Assembly (NCBI GenBank): GCA_963792485.1
Contig: CAWBWL010000007.1
Coordinates: 496,001 to 560,000, forward strand
DNA length: 64,000 bases
From: JANOYJ01 sp963792485
Lineage (GTDB): Bacteria; Pseudomonadota; Alphaproteobacteria; Rhizobiales; Rhizobiaceae
Direction of reading: 5' to 3'
Positions 7,846 to 18,363 of this stretch are shown piece by piece. The translations under genes and the position numbers were made by a program. The notes beneath the pieces were generated by a model. That model was not told the origin of the DNA, did no database searches, and worked only from the letters and a program-made list of their open reading frames with translations. Every line of letters starts with the position of its first letter. Position 1 is the first letter of the stretch.

Positions 7846-10800
7846 CTATTGAAACTCGAATATCTGCCGGAAAATGCCCGGTGCAATCACCGAGATCGGG
7901 TTGACGGTCAGCTGTGGCTTCTTGGCTGCGCCTGTCAGCTTGAAGGTGATGCCGATCAAGCCCACGATCCTGACCATTGCCAAGGATTTCGCCCAGAATC
8001 GGGATCTCGCCAAATATCCGGTTCAGCCCATAGGCCGGCATGAAGGTCCCTGAGAGACCGATCCGGCCCTCTTCGTCATAAGCAACACCCCTGAAAGCAA
8101 GGCCAACCAGCTCGCTGCGCAGAATGCCGTCATCGAGTTCCAGCGAGTTGCGACCCTTGACAATTTTGGCAAAACCTCGGGAGAACTTCACCGTCGACAC
8201 GTCAATGTCTTTCTTGACGGCCTGAGTCAGGCTCGGGCCTCCTTCGGACGACCTGCTGCCAACTAACGCCTTCATGCGCGGCTCGTTCACCAGCGTAAAA
8301 TTGCGGGCGTCAATGGCCCCTTGCAGGGGGCCGTCGCCTTCCGAGGCCAGTCCAATATTGATCGAGCCTCCGCGCATTTTGTCGTAATAGTCGAAGAAGC
8401 GCAGGATTGAGCCCGCATCGCCTGACTTGATCTGAACGTTGCGCGCGCCGCCCTCATTGCGGTTGGTGATCGCGACATCGCCGCCGCCATCGGTAACGGC
8501 GCTGATCTGCAACTGGTCAACCCGCGAACCGCGGCCGGAATAGCTCATCTGAAGGTTGGAAAGCGCTTCTCCGTTAAAACCCCGGACACTGTCGACACTC
8601 GCCTCAACAGCTATGCCGGTCGAGCCGACAGATTTTGCTGCTGAATCAAAGCTTCCCGTCACTTTTTTCACAAGCGCGCGCACATCCAGCGCCTCGCCAT
8701 TGACTTTGACCGAATAGCCGCCCTTGGTGCGGGTGATTTTTGCCGAGACATTATCGCCGCGCACAAGGCGCACGCTGGAAAGGTCTGCGGTTGCCAGCCC
8801 GCCCTTGTCGAGGCTTGCCTTGCCCTTCACGGAGAAACTGTCTCCAGACAGCTCGAACTCATTCAGCACCGTGCGGCCTTCATTTAGCGACATCACAAAG
8901 GTCGCCTCTGCCGGCACTCCCACGCCTTTGGACCAGCCCGCAAAATCCAGATTGATCGAAGCCTTGCGCAAATCCGCTTTGATCCGGCGACCGGAGCCTG
9001 CTGTGGACTGAAGCTCCACATATATCGGACCCTTGACATATTGGTTTAGACCGGGCGCAAACGCCGCGCGTGCCTTTTCTCCCATCTCAAGCTGAACAGA
9101 CAGATCGCGCTTGCCGCCTTCGGTGAGCGGCTGATCAAGTTTAAGCGTCGCCGGAATACCGTTCAGCTTGGCGTCAGCGGTGAGTTTGATCCCGGCCTTG
9201 GTAGCGGAAAGGCTGCCCGTTGCATCTGTGAGCTTCTGCCCATCGAACTCTTGCGCCACAGACACGCCCTTGAGTGCGATTTCTGCGGACCAAACTGTCT
9301 TTTCACGAGCTTCAGACCGCTTCAGCGGGAATTTGGCCTTGATATCGGCGCTGACTGAACCGGATAGATCTTTGGCGGTGAACGGCGCTTTGGCAAGTGC
9401 ATTCACAGGCTCACGTGCTGCAATGGCAGCAACAGCGGACGCGCTGCCGGACACTTTGACGTCAAGATCGGCCATGGTGGTTTGCCCCCGCACATAGGGG
9501 ATGAGCATTTTGCCATTTGACACCGAAGCGGTCTGCCCGCTTTCAAGAAAAGTGGTGCCCTGTTCCAATTCGATTTCAGTGTTGGCGCCACGCACATGGA
9601 TAGCGCCCCTCGCGTCACGCACCGGCGGAAGGTCGCCCATCACATCAAAGCGTGCGCCGGCCACGTTGAAATCGGCCTGTATTTCGCTCGCTGTCAGCAA
9701 AGGCGCGGGCGCCGGTCCGCCGAAGCGGCTTTCAGGAAGGCTGAGATCAATCGTGCTGTCGGTGAAGGTTCCGCCAGTGACATTGGCAAACACCCAGCTG
9801 CGCGCGCCAAACGCCACATTGACCGGCCACAGCTGCTTGGCGTGGGAAATCGACATTTTCGGGATGCGCAGCGCGACAACCGTGCGCGGCGAGGTTCCGG
9901 TGAAGGTGAGCGCCCCTTGTCCGTAAAGCTCCCCGCTTAGTGTGCGCAGTCCGATATCGGAAAGCTCAGCTGTTTTTGTCACCGGATCGAAAATGCCGCG
10001 CACTTGGGCTGACACATCAGCGGCAGGCTCCGGCGTGCCAGCCGAGTCCCATGAGGCTTTTGTCGTCACAAGTTCAAAGCGATAGCTGCGCGAGGCCTCC
10101 GAACTATCCGGCGTCACCGCCCCGGTGAACGCGGTGCTGCTGGCGCCGAAACGCAGCACGGAGTTTGCGATCTCCAGCTTCTCCACATCCGAGCGCAATT
10201 CCAGATTTACGTTGCCGATGCCATTGAGCATGCGGTTTCTGCCTGCATTGATGGCCATGCTTGAAATGGCGAGGGATGTACGAAGAATTTGTGCATTGCC
10301 TTCGGTCGCGCCCGTCAGCTCCAGCCCTGCCACTGCACTGAAGAGCGGTTCGGTCGGCGTTCCGTCTGGTTCCTTGGCGGCGGGATTGGCGCCCCGGACA
10401 ATCGGAAACTCGGATATCCGGTATTGAAATCTCTCTTTGCCGGCAATTGAACCGGTCAGGCGATATGGCATATCGAGCCATGTGACGAAGCCGAACAAGT
10501 CCAGACTCCCATCATCCCGATGCATGATTTCCGCAGTATTGGCCCGGAATTCCGCCGGGGCGGCGGCGCTGCCATAGCGGAGCAGCACATTACTCAATGC
10601 AAATTTCTGTCCCTCCCCTTTGGCGGTGAAATCAACCAAAGCGGCGGTTCGGCGAAATACTTCCTCCACAAACATATTGCCCGCAAGCTGGCCCTTCTCA
10701 TTGCGCATGAAAGCGAGCCCATCCGGCGTGGCCACTGACAGGTCTTGCGTCAGGTCCAATTCGGAGTTTGCAAGTTCAACACGGGAGACGCTGATCTGTC

Positions 10801-11263
10801 CGCGCAATAGAGGCAGCGCTTTCAGTCCAAGTTTCACGCTCTCCATTTTGCCAACAGTTTTTCCGCTGGCCTTGTCGAGCAAGGTGACGCCGTCGGCCTC
10901 GATCGCAAGATTGCGTTCTGCGTCAAGCGCAATGCGTGTGGCCGTTATGGAGGACTGGTATTGCGGGCCCAACAGCCCGTCGAGTGTTTCCTGCGCGCGG
11001 GCTGACAGCCGGTCGCTGGAGACGCCGTTTGACAGCAGCAGATACAGGCTGCCAAGCGCCAGGACCGCAAGGGCGACGAGCGCGAGAGCGCTGCGGAACA
11101 GCCAAGTTCCAACGCCTGCCTTTCTCGGTCCTTTCTGGAATTTTCTCGGCCCGCGCATGGGTTTTGCCGATGGCTCGTCCGGCGCTGACGGATAGTGGTG
11201 CAAAGGCACAACATCCCGCTTTCGAAATTTGACTTTTTCGACTTTCAGCCGTGGACCGGTCAA
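7846..11263 (-). CDS. AsmA-like / DUF3971-type large envelope protein, frameshifted near the C-terminus
   Basis: A very large protein with one N-terminal membrane anchor (about residues 54 to 76, ALALVALAVLALGSLYLLL) and a long periplasmic part of beta-rich sequence with an AsmA-like C-terminal region. Such proteins (TamB, YhdP, AsmA relatives) are thought to carry lipids across the periplasm. The start is a TTG at 11263 with AAAGG before it. Near 7957 the frame is shifted by one extra base: in the adjacent frame GITFKLTGAAKKPQL and VIAPGIFRQIFEFQ continue and stop at 7846, just beyond tyrS, giving 1138 residues. As written, the frame instead runs on into tyrS to 7793 with an unrelated arginine- and histidine-rich tail. 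The neighbour peroxiredoxin is divergent. Confidence 0.85.
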
Positions 11264-11382
11264 TGCAGGCCTTTAAGTGTCAATACAGTTTCGTCACTAG
11301 CGCGTTCAGGCTGGAAAGGTTCCTCCCCCGCCCTAGCTCTGTTCAATCACGTTCGAGGTTACCGGTAAAGAAAGGCATTGAA

Positions 11383-11850
11383 ATGGCGCTTGGCAAAGGG
11401 GAGTTGGCCCCAGATTTTTCTCTTCCCAATGACGCCGGCATTGTTCGAAGATTGAGCGACTTCAAGGGCAGAAAGGTTGTCCTGTTTTTCTACCCGAAAG
11501 ATGACACGAGCGCATGTACGACAGAGGCGCAGGATTTTTCCCGGTTGAAGAGTGCGTTTGAGGCGGCGGGCGCCGTCATCATCGGCATGTCGCCCGACAG
11601 TGCCAAAAAACACGCGAAGTTCCGCGACAAGCAAGGGCTTAGCGTCGAACTTCTGGCCGATGAGGATACCGCAACCTTGCAGACCTATGGCGTCTGGGCC
11701 GAGAAAAGCATGTATGGCCGCAAGTATATGGGCGTTGTTCGCACCACTCTATTGATTGATGCCAGCGGCCAGATTGCAAGGGTCTGGGACAAGGTATCCG
11801 TCACAGGCCATGCTGAGGAGGTTCTTGGGGCAGTCCGGACGCTGGAGTGA
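11383..11850 (+). CDS. bcp: Peroxiredoxin, Bcp/PrxQ type
   Basis: A 155-residue thiol peroxidase that reduces hydrogen and organic peroxides in the cytoplasm. It has the AhpC/TSA fold pattern: APDFSLPNDAG, VVLFFYPKDDTSACTTEA with the peroxidatic cysteine, and a final Arg in VVRTTLLID. The usual second cysteine five residues after the peroxidatic one is absent here (SACTTEAQ), so it should work as a 1-Cys enzyme or resolve through another thiol. The ATG at 11383 has AAAGG upstream; an earlier in-frame start adds 44 improbable residues. It is divergent from the AsmA-like gene. Confidence 0.92.
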   Translation: MALGKGELAPDFSLPNDAGIVRRLSDFKGRKVVLFFYPKDDTSACTTEAQDFSRLKSAFEAAGAVIIGMSPDSAKKHAKFRDKQGLSVELLADEDTATLQTYGVWAEKSMYGRKYMGVVRTTLLIDASGQIARVWDKVSVTGHAEEVLGAVRTLE

Positions 11851-11971
11851 ATTGCGGATCAACAGCGGGGAAAGGCCTGATTTTTCACGATTTTCAGCAT
11901 TTCCCAAGGGTTTGTTAACCCTAACAGTCTCTAATTGATGGACTCATTTGGTTTCACGAGTTGGTCTGTCC

Positions 11972-13222
11972 ATGAACCGTACCCAACGCGCCGGCGCGCA
12001 GCCTCCCCTGTTTGGCAAGCGCAAAGAGCCGCACACGATCATCATCGCGCATGGAAATGACATCAAACATTTCACGGTCAAGCCGTGGATGGCGTTGACA
12101 GGAGGCGCATTCGTCGCGGCGATGACTTTGGGTTATCTCGTTGCCACTTCCTATCTCGTGCTGCGCGATGATCTCATCGGCGCGACCGTAGCGCGTCAAG
12201 CACGGCTTCAACATGCTTATGAGGACCGCATTTCGGCCCTGCGCACACAGGTTGACCGCATTACCAGCCGCCAACTGCTCGATCAGCAGCTGATGGAGTC
12301 CAAAGTCGTCGAACTGATAGAGCGTCAGGAACAATTGACGAGCCGTGACGGCGAGCTTGGCTCGGTGATGAAAAAGGCCCGCGCCACGCTTGGATCCATT
12401 CCGGTGCCCAATGACAAGCCGGACGAAAGCGCCGCTTTGCTTGATTCGACGACGACAGGCAGCGTCGCCGCCTCCTTGTTTTCCCACGCAAAGGCCGACT
12501 CTGGTCAAACGACCGCTGACCGCGCCGACCGGCTGTTCCTCGCGATCAACCGCTCGCTTCGGGACATCGACACAAAGCAGCTCAACCAAGTCCGTTATCT
12601 GGCAAAAACCGCCCGCGCCAGCGCAGAGAAGATATCTGACGCACTCGCCGTTGCCGGTTACCGCTTGAAATCCGAACCCTCAATTGCAGAAGGGGGGCCC
12701 TTCATCCCTGCAGACAGCGCTGAAGCAATGAGCAGCTTTCGCGTCGAAGTGGAAGGGCTTGATTCAGCGCTGAATCAGCTGAAGAGGGCGCGCAGAGCTG
12801 TGCGTCAGTTCCCCTTTGCCAATCCCTCGCCCGGCTCCGACATCACCAGCTCGTTTGGCACCCGCCGCGATCCGCTGCTCGGCACGGCGGCGTTTCATTC
12901 AGGCATGGATTTCCGCGCCAGCACAGGCGATCCGGTCAAGGCCGCAGCCACTGGCAAAGTCGTATCGGCAGGCCGCAATGGCGGCTACGGCAACATGGTC
13001 GAAATCGAGCATGGAAATGGTCTGACAACACGTTATGCCCATATGAGCCGCATTCTTGTAAGTGAAGGCGATGAAGTCGAGCCGGGCGCGACAATTGGCC
13101 TGGCCGGCTCAACCGGGCGCTCCACCGGCCCGCATCTGCATTATGAGGTGCGCAAGGACAGCGGGGCGGTTGATCCTGCCGCCTTCATCCGCGCCGGCCG
13201 CAAGATTGAGGACTTACTCTAA
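11972..13222 (+). CDS. M23 (LytM-type) metallopeptidase with coiled coil
   Basis: A 416-residue bitopic protein. A cytoplasmic tail containing PHTIIIAHGNDIKHF is followed by a membrane segment (about residues 40 to 62), a coiled-coil stretch (residues 70 to 140) and a C-terminal M23 domain. The zinc ligands are complete: FHSGMDF (HxxxD) and HLHY (HxH), so it should cut peptidoglycan cross-bridges rather than act only as an amidase activator. The ATG at 11972 is chosen, but a TTG at 11948 adding MVSRVGLS is also possible since neither has a strong ribosome site. Its last nine bases overlap convergent prfB. Confidence 0.9.
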   Translation: MNRTQRAGAQPPLFGKRKEPHTIIIAHGNDIKHFTVKPWMALTGGAFVAAMTLGYLVATSYLVLRDDLIGATVARQARLQHAYEDRISALRTQVDRITSRQLLDQQLMESKVVELIERQEQLTSRDGELGSVMKKARATLGSIPVPNDKPDESAALLDSTTTGSVAASLFSHAKADSGQTTADRADRLFLAINRSLRDIDTKQLNQVRYLAKTARASAEKISDALAVAGYRLKSEPSIAEGGPFIPADSAEAMSSFRVEVEGLDSALNQLKRARRAVRQFPFANPSPGSDITSSFGTRRDPLLGTAAFHSGMDFRASTGDPVKAAATGKVVSAGRNGGYGNMVEIEHGNGLTTRYAHMSRILVSEGDEVEPGATIGLAGSTGRSTGPHLHYEVRKDSGAVDPAAFIRAGRKIEDLL

Positions 13223-14342
13223 GTCTTCAACCTCGGCCTTGCCGCCGAAAACGCGCTGCGCGAGTGCAGCTTCCATGAACTGATCCAGATCACCATCCAG
13301 CACATCCTGGGGGCTTGGACTTTCCGCGCCGGTGCGCAAATCCTTGACCAGCTGATAGGGCTGCAAGACGTAAGAGCGAATCTGGTGGCCCCAGCCTATA
13401 TCGGTTTTGGCCGATTGCTCCTTGTTGGCCTCGCTTTCGCGCTTTTCAAGTTCCGCCTCATACATACGGGCGCGAAGCATCGACCAGGCCGTGGCGCGGT
13501 TCTTGTGCTGCGAACGGTCAGCCTGGCACTGCACGACTATGCCGGTCGGAACATGCGTGATGCGCACGGCCGAATCCGTCGTGTTGACGTGTTGGCCGCC
13601 CGCGCCGGATGAGCGGTAGGTGTCGATGCGGCAGTCCGATTCCTTGATGTCTATGTCTATCGAATCGTCGATGACGGGATAGACCCAGGCGCTGGAGAAC
13701 GAGGTGTGGCGGCGGGCGTTGGAATCGAACGGCGAGATGCGCACGAGCCGGTGCACACCCGATTCAGTCTTGAGCCATCCATAGGCATTGTGGCCTTTGA
13801 TGTGAAGCGTTGCGGATTTGATGCCGGCGGTGTCGCCGTCCTGAAACTCCAGCATCTCCACTTTCATGCGCTTGCGCTCGGCCCAGCGCGTATACATGCG
13901 CAAAAGCATCGACGCCCAGTCCTGGCTTTCCGTGCCGCCAGCGCCCGAATGCACTTCCAGATAACAGTCATTGCCGTCGGCCTCGCCCGACAAGAGCGAT
14001 TCGACCTGACGCCGGGCGATCTCGGTCTTCAGATCGCGAATGGCGGTTTCAGCGTCGGCAACGATGGAAGCGTCGCCCTCCTCTTCGCCCATCGCAATGA
14101 GTTCAATATTGTCATTGAGCCCAGCAGTGAGTTTCTTCAGACCGCCAATGCTGTCGTCCAGCTGTTGGCGTTCGCGCATCAGCTTCTGCGCTTCCTGCGC
14201 GTCATTCCATAACGCCGGGTCTTCGGCGCGCTCGTTCAAATAGCCGAGGCGCTTGACGGCTTGATCCCAGTCAAAGATGCCTCCTCAGCAGGGTGATGCC
14301 CTGCTTGATGTCATCGACAACCGCTTCGATTTCCGCGCGCAT
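13214..14342 (-). CDS. prfB: Peptide chain release factor 2, programmed +1 frameshift
   Basis: RF2 releases peptides at UGA and UAA. The coding sequence is in two frames. The first runs from the ATG at 14342 for 23 codons (MRAEIEAVVDDIK to RRHL) and ends in UGA at 14273-14271. Skipping one base gives DWDQAVKRLGYLNERAED and the rest, 375 residues in total. The slippery site CTT-TGA-C, with AGGAGG three bases before it, is the classical autoregulatory RF2 site. The body has the GGQ catalytic motif (SSGAGGQHVN) and the SPF stop-codon recognition tripeptide in RISPFDS. It lies downstream of mrcA, from which a terminator separates it. Confidence 0.96.
14270..14285 (-). promoter_or_regulatory. RF2 programmed +1 ribosomal frameshift site
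   Basis: Read on the minus strand the site is AGGAGG, CAT, CTT TGA C. A Shine-Dalgarno-like hexamer lies three bases before the slippery CTT, and the in-frame UGA is followed by C, which is the poor-termination context used for RF2 autoregulation. The downstream frame restores a conserved RF2 N-terminus. Confidence 0.95.
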
Positions 14343-14360
14343 TTGGAGCCTTTCATGAAA

Positions 14361-14390
14361 ACGCGCGGACCATAGTTTCGGGTCCGCGCG
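14361..14390 (-). terminator. Intrinsic terminator between mrcA and prfB
   Basis: A perfect 10-bp stem (CGCGCGGACC with GGTCCGCGCG, loop of 9) is followed on the minus strand by TTTT. It lies about 25 bases after the mrcA stop and 20 bases before the prfB start, so it should end the mrcA message. Confidence 0.8.
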
Positions 14391-14414
14391 GTGTAAAGTG
14401 GACGATTTGGAATG

Positions 14415-16877
14415 TCAGAATAGGCCCTGCGCGCCTTCCTGGATCGCCTTGGCTGCTTTTGGCGAAAAGACTTTTTCGCGCGATTGCACGGCGATTTCAT
14501 CCATGCCGATAACGGAGTAAGAATCCGCTGGGCCAGTGCCAGGCTTGAAAGCTTCGAGGATCACGTTCGGACCTTCGCCAAAGGCGCGCATTCCGGTCTT
14601 GCGGTCGATTGCAATTTCGGTCATGCCCTCGGGCACCCGGAAATCAACCGGCTTCCCGTCCTTCAGCGCCGCCGTCACAAAGTCCTTGAAGATCGGGGCA
14701 CAGAGCGCGCCGCCGGTTGAGCCCTTGCCCATCGGCGTCGGCTGATCGTAACCCATCATGACGCCGACCACGAGGTCAGGTGTGTAGCCGACAAACCAGG
14801 CATCCTTTTCCTCATTGGTGGTGCCGGTCTTTCCGGCGACGGGCATGCCGATATCCTTGATGTTGGACGCCGTGCCGCGCTGGACAACCCCTTCCATCAT
14901 CGAGGTTATCTGATAGGCGGTCATCGGATCGAGCACCTGATCGCGATTATCGACAAGACCGGGCTCCGGCTGGTCAAGCCAGCCCGTCGCCGTGCAGCCC
15001 TCGCACTGGCGCTCGTCATGTTTGAATATCGTCTTGCCATAGCGGTCCTGGATACGGTCGATGAGCGATGGCTTGATCGCCTTGCCGCCATTGGCAAAGA
15101 CGGCAAATGCAGAGACCATGCGCATGGTCGTCGTTTCGCCGGAGCCGAGTGACATCGATAGAACCGGCAGCATTTTGTCGTAGACGCCGAAGCGCTCGGC
15201 ATATTCGGCGACCAGCTTCATGCCCATGTCCTTGGCAAGGCGGACCGTCATCAGATTGCGCGATTGTTCAATGCCAAGGCGCAAGGTGGATGGTCCGGCA
15301 GGTCTGCCGCTGTAGTTTTTCGGCGCCCAGATGCCAAGCGAGCCGCCCTGGTCAATTTCAATGGGCGCATCCAGCACCACCGATGACGGCGTGTAGCCAT
15401 TGTCGAGCGCCGCCGCGTATACAAACGGTTTGAAGGAAGAACCCGGCTGGCGGTACCCTTGCGTTGCACGGTTGAACTGGGACTGCGCGAAGGAGAAGCC
15501 GCCAATCAATGCAAGAACACGCCCTGTGTGCGGGTCCATGGCGACGAGCGAACCTGAGACCGCAGGTAGCTGGCGCAATCGATAGGTTCCATCCGCCCCG
15601 TCTTTAGGCTCGACGAAGATTACGTCACCGCGCTTCACAACTTCTTCTATGCCTTTGACACGCTTCCTCTCACCATCCGAATTGAGGCGAAACGCCCATT
15701 TCATGTCTTCGGCAGCAATCGTGCCCTCGGCGCGTTCCGCCGAAATATCTCCTGACACTTCAGTGGCGGGCCGGATGCCTACCGTCACGCCGTCCGCGCC
15801 GGCCTCCAATACGACCGCGAGTTTCCATTCAGGCAGATCCGCCATCGGCTCGATTGCGCCGAGGCCCTTGCCCCAGTCATCGCCGATTTCAATTGTCTTA
15901 TATGCGCCCCGAAATCCCTGCAGCTCGTCGAAGCGGACGAGCCCTTTGTGAAGTGCAGCGCGCGCCAGGACCTGGAGACGGGGATTGAGCGTGGTGCGAA
16001 CCGACAGGCCGCCTTCATACAGGGCTGACTCTCCATACCTGTCTACGATCTCGCGGCGCACTTCCTCGGTGAAATATTCGGAAGCAAACAGGTTGGATAC
16101 TGCGCTGCGCGGATTGACGTTGAGTGGCTGGGATTTGGCTTCAGCGGCCTCATCGGTCGTGATGTACTTGTTCTCCAGCATCTGGTCGATGACGTAGTTG
16201 CGGCGCGCGAGCGCGCGGTCCGTCTGCCGGAATGGGTGGTAGTTTGATGGCCCCTTGGGCAAGGCGGCCAGGTAAGCCGCTTCGGAAATGGTGAGTTCGT
16301 TGACGGATTTGTCATAATAGGTCAGCGCCGCACCGGCGATTCCATAGGAGTTCAGGCCAAAGAAAATCTCGTTGAGGTAAAGCTCAAGAATGCGGTCCTT
16401 GGAATAGGCGCGCTCAATGCGCAGCGAAAGAATCGCTTCCTTGATCTTGCGGTCGAATGTCTGGTCGGAAGACAGGAGGAAATTCTTGGCGACCTGCTGC
16501 GTGATCGTCGATGCGCCCACCGGGCGGCGGCCGGAGCCCATGTTCTGCAAATTGACATATACAGCGCGGCCAAGCCCGTTAATGTCGATGCCGGGGTGAT
16601 GGTAGAAGTTCTTGTCTTCAGCTGAAATGAAAGCTGCCTTGACCCGGTCGGGTACCGCCTGAATGGGCAGATACAGACGGCGCTGGCGCGCAAACTCACC
16701 CATCAGGGCGCCGTCATCTGAATGAATGCGGGTGGTGACCGGCGGCTCGTATTGCGCCAACACCTCGTAATCGGGCAAGTCCTTGGACACATCGCCCACG
16801 TAGACCGCGATTGCTGCCGCGACGCCGATAAACATCAGCGCACCGATCCCAAAGAAATATCCCAAAAGTCGTATCAT
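14415..16877 (-). CDS. mrcA: Penicillin-binding protein 1A (bifunctional transglycosylase/transpeptidase)
   Basis: A class A PBP of 820 residues that polymerises and cross-links peptidoglycan at the inner membrane. An N-terminal membrane anchor (residues 5 to 27) precedes the GT51 transglycosylase domain with the catalytic glutamate in SAEDKNFYHHPGID, GASTITQQ and ERAYSKDRILELYLN. The transpeptidase domain carries the SxxK serine in QPGSSFKPF, SRN as the SxN motif, and KTGTTNEEKDAW. Residues between the two domains form the usual OB-like insert. The gene follows the AMIN amidase on the same strand with a 175-base gap, an order typical of rhizobia. Confidence 0.96.
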   Translation of the reverse strand: MIRLLGYFFGIGALMFIGVAAAIAVYVGDVSKDLPDYEVLAQYEPPVTTRIHSDDGALMGEFARQRRLYLPIQAVPDRVKAAFISAEDKNFYHHPGIDINGLGRAVYVNLQNMGSGRRPVGASTITQQVAKNFLLSSDQTFDRKIKEAILSLRIERAYSKDRILELYLNEIFFGLNSYGIAGAALTYYDKSVNELTISEAAYLAALPKGPSNYHPFRQTDRALARRNYVIDQMLENKYITTDEAAEAKSQPLNVNPRSAVSNLFASEYFTEEVRREIVDRYGESALYEGGLSVRTTLNPRLQVLARAALHKGLVRFDELQGFRGAYKTIEIGDDWGKGLGAIEPMADLPEWKLAVVLEAGADGVTVGIRPATEVSGDISAERAEGTIAAEDMKWAFRLNSDGERKRVKGIEEVVKRGDVIFVEPKDGADGTYRLRQLPAVSGSLVAMDPHTGRVLALIGGFSFAQSQFNRATQGYRQPGSSFKPFVYAAALDNGYTPSSVVLDAPIEIDQGGSLGIWAPKNYSGRPAGPSTLRLGIEQSRNLMTVRLAKDMGMKLVAEYAERFGVYDKMLPVLSMSLGSGETTTMRMVSAFAVFANGGKAIKPSLIDRIQDRYGKTIFKHDERQCEGCTATGWLDQPEPGLVDNRDQVLDPMTAYQITSMMEGVVQRGTASNIKDIGMPVAGKTGTTNEEKDAWFVGYTPDLVVGVMMGYDQPTPMGKGSTGGALCAPIFKDFVTAALKDGKPVDFRVPEGMTEIAIDRKTGMRAFGEGPNVILEAFKPGTGPADSYSVIGMDEIAVQSREKVFSPKAAKAIQEGAQGLF

Positions 16878-17052
16878 GCTATCCCCGTCCGCAGCACGGT
16901 GCCGCCGAAGGCCTCAAATGCCAGCGCGCCGCTACTAACACGAAACGCCCTCAAAATATACCGGATAGAGCCTATTCGTGATCGGTGCTTGCGCAGAAAT
17001 TGCGGCGAAGGCAAGGAACTGTGTTGCTGAAAAGCCCTCTTCAAGTGAAATC

Positions 17053-18363
17053 TCATTGCTTTGCGACCTGATTTGAATGTGTCGCCGCATAGGCCTCTAT
17101 GGCCGTCACCAAAAGTTTGGCGGTTTGCGTGCGCCAATTTGGCGTAGTCAAGAGCTTCTCGTCTTGCGGATTGGACAAATAGCCAAGTTCCACCAGAACG
17201 GATGGAACATCGGGCGCCTTCAAGACCAGAAAACCTGCCGAACGGTGCGGATTGTTTATGAGACGGATTTTGCCGTTGAATGAGGAGACAACCGTCTTGG
17301 CGAGGTTGACCGAAAATTTCTGGGTTTCACGGCGCATCAAATCAATCAGAATGTCGGACACGTCATTATTGTTGCTTGCAACAGGCAGCCCGGCATAAAT
17401 GTCCGATTTGTTCTCGTTTGCAGCTACCGCGTGCGCAACCTCGTCAGACGCCTTGTCCGAAATTGTATAGACTGTCGCTCCCCGCAAATCACGCGCGCGG
17501 ATGGTGTCGGCATGGATCGCAATGAATATGTCAGCTTCGTTCTGACGCGCGAGCCGCACCCGCTCACCAAGCGCGAGAAAAATGTCGGTGTCGCGGGTCA
17601 TGACCACGCGCAGCGCCGAGTTTTGCGACAACAAATCCTTCAGTTCCGAAGCAAAAGCAAGCGTGACATCCTTCTCCTGCGTGCCCGAGCGTCCAAGCGC
17701 GCCGATGTCGATGCCGCCATGGCCTGCATCAAGAACAACTGTGAACGGCTTATACCTGCCCTTCGGCGCTTGCCCGATGCGATCACCTTTTGCCGACGTT
17801 GAGGTGGCGCCGGTCAGATTGACTTCCGCATCCAGTAATTTTTCAAAAGCCGCATCCGAGGAAGCCGACATTTCGAGCACCAAATTCCAAGAGCCTTCCT
17901 TTTCGTCTTTGCGCATTTCAAACAGGTCAAGCGCAAACGGTCCCTTGGCGGTCAGCACGATTCGCGATTTGCCCTCTTGCATCAATCCGAAGCGGACGTC
18001 CGAGACGAGGCCGCGTGCCAAAGGTGCCTTGGCGTCAAACGCAAATCCGGTCTCCGGAAGATCGATGACAAGACGATGCGGATTGGCGATAATCAGTCGC
18101 GCGAGTTTGGGCTCGCGGTCGAATTTGAACAGGGCTCGGACACGAAGCTCGTCGCCAGCCATCTCGGCAGACTTCGCGACCAGCGGTGTCTCAGCTTCGG
18201 CAACCGTGGCCGCCACGGTAGAAAATATAGAAAAAACAACTATAAACAATGACTTGAGGGACAATTGGCCCAATTTGAATCCGGCGCGCGTACGCGCTGC
18301 GCGCAAGCGCGTTCTTCCCGAGCGATCGTCCATGCGAGCGCTTGTGTTTATCGATGCAGCCAT
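17053..18363 (-). CDS. amiC: N-acetylmuramoyl-L-alanine amidase (AMIN + Amidase_3)
   Basis: This periplasmic enzyme cuts the amide between MurNAc and the stem peptide during cell separation. From the chosen ATG at 18363 (AAGG eight bases before) it has 436 residues: a signal sequence ending near VAEAE (about residue 58), an AMIN septal-targeting domain (about 60 to 180), and a zinc amidase domain. Zinc ligands and catalytic residues are visible in DAGHGGID, GTQEKDV, AIHADT and VELGYLSNPQ. Homologues start here rather than 29 codons upstream, where an in-frame start also exists. It is transcribed away from rne, sharing a 552-base divergent region, and precedes mrcA. Confidence 0.93.
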   Translation of the reverse strand: MAASINTSARMDDRSGRTRLRAARTRAGFKLGQLSLKSLFIVVFSIFSTVAATVAEAETPLVAKSAEMAGDELRVRALFKFDREPKLARLIIANPHRLVIDLPETGFAFDAKAPLARGLVSDVRFGLMQEGKSRIVLTAKGPFALDLFEMRKDEKEGSWNLVLEMSASSDAAFEKLLDAEVNLTGATSTSAKGDRIGQAPKGRYKPFTVVLDAGHGGIDIGALGRSGTQEKDVTLAFASELKDLLSQNSALRVVMTRDTDIFLALGERVRLARQNEADIFIAIHADTIRARDLRGATVYTISDKASDEVAHAVAANENKSDIYAGLPVASNNNDVSDILIDLMRRETQKFSVNLAKTVVSSFNGKIRLINNPHRSAGFLVLKAPDVPSVLVELGYLSNPQDEKLLTTPNWRTQTAKLLVTAIEAYAATHSNQVAKQ

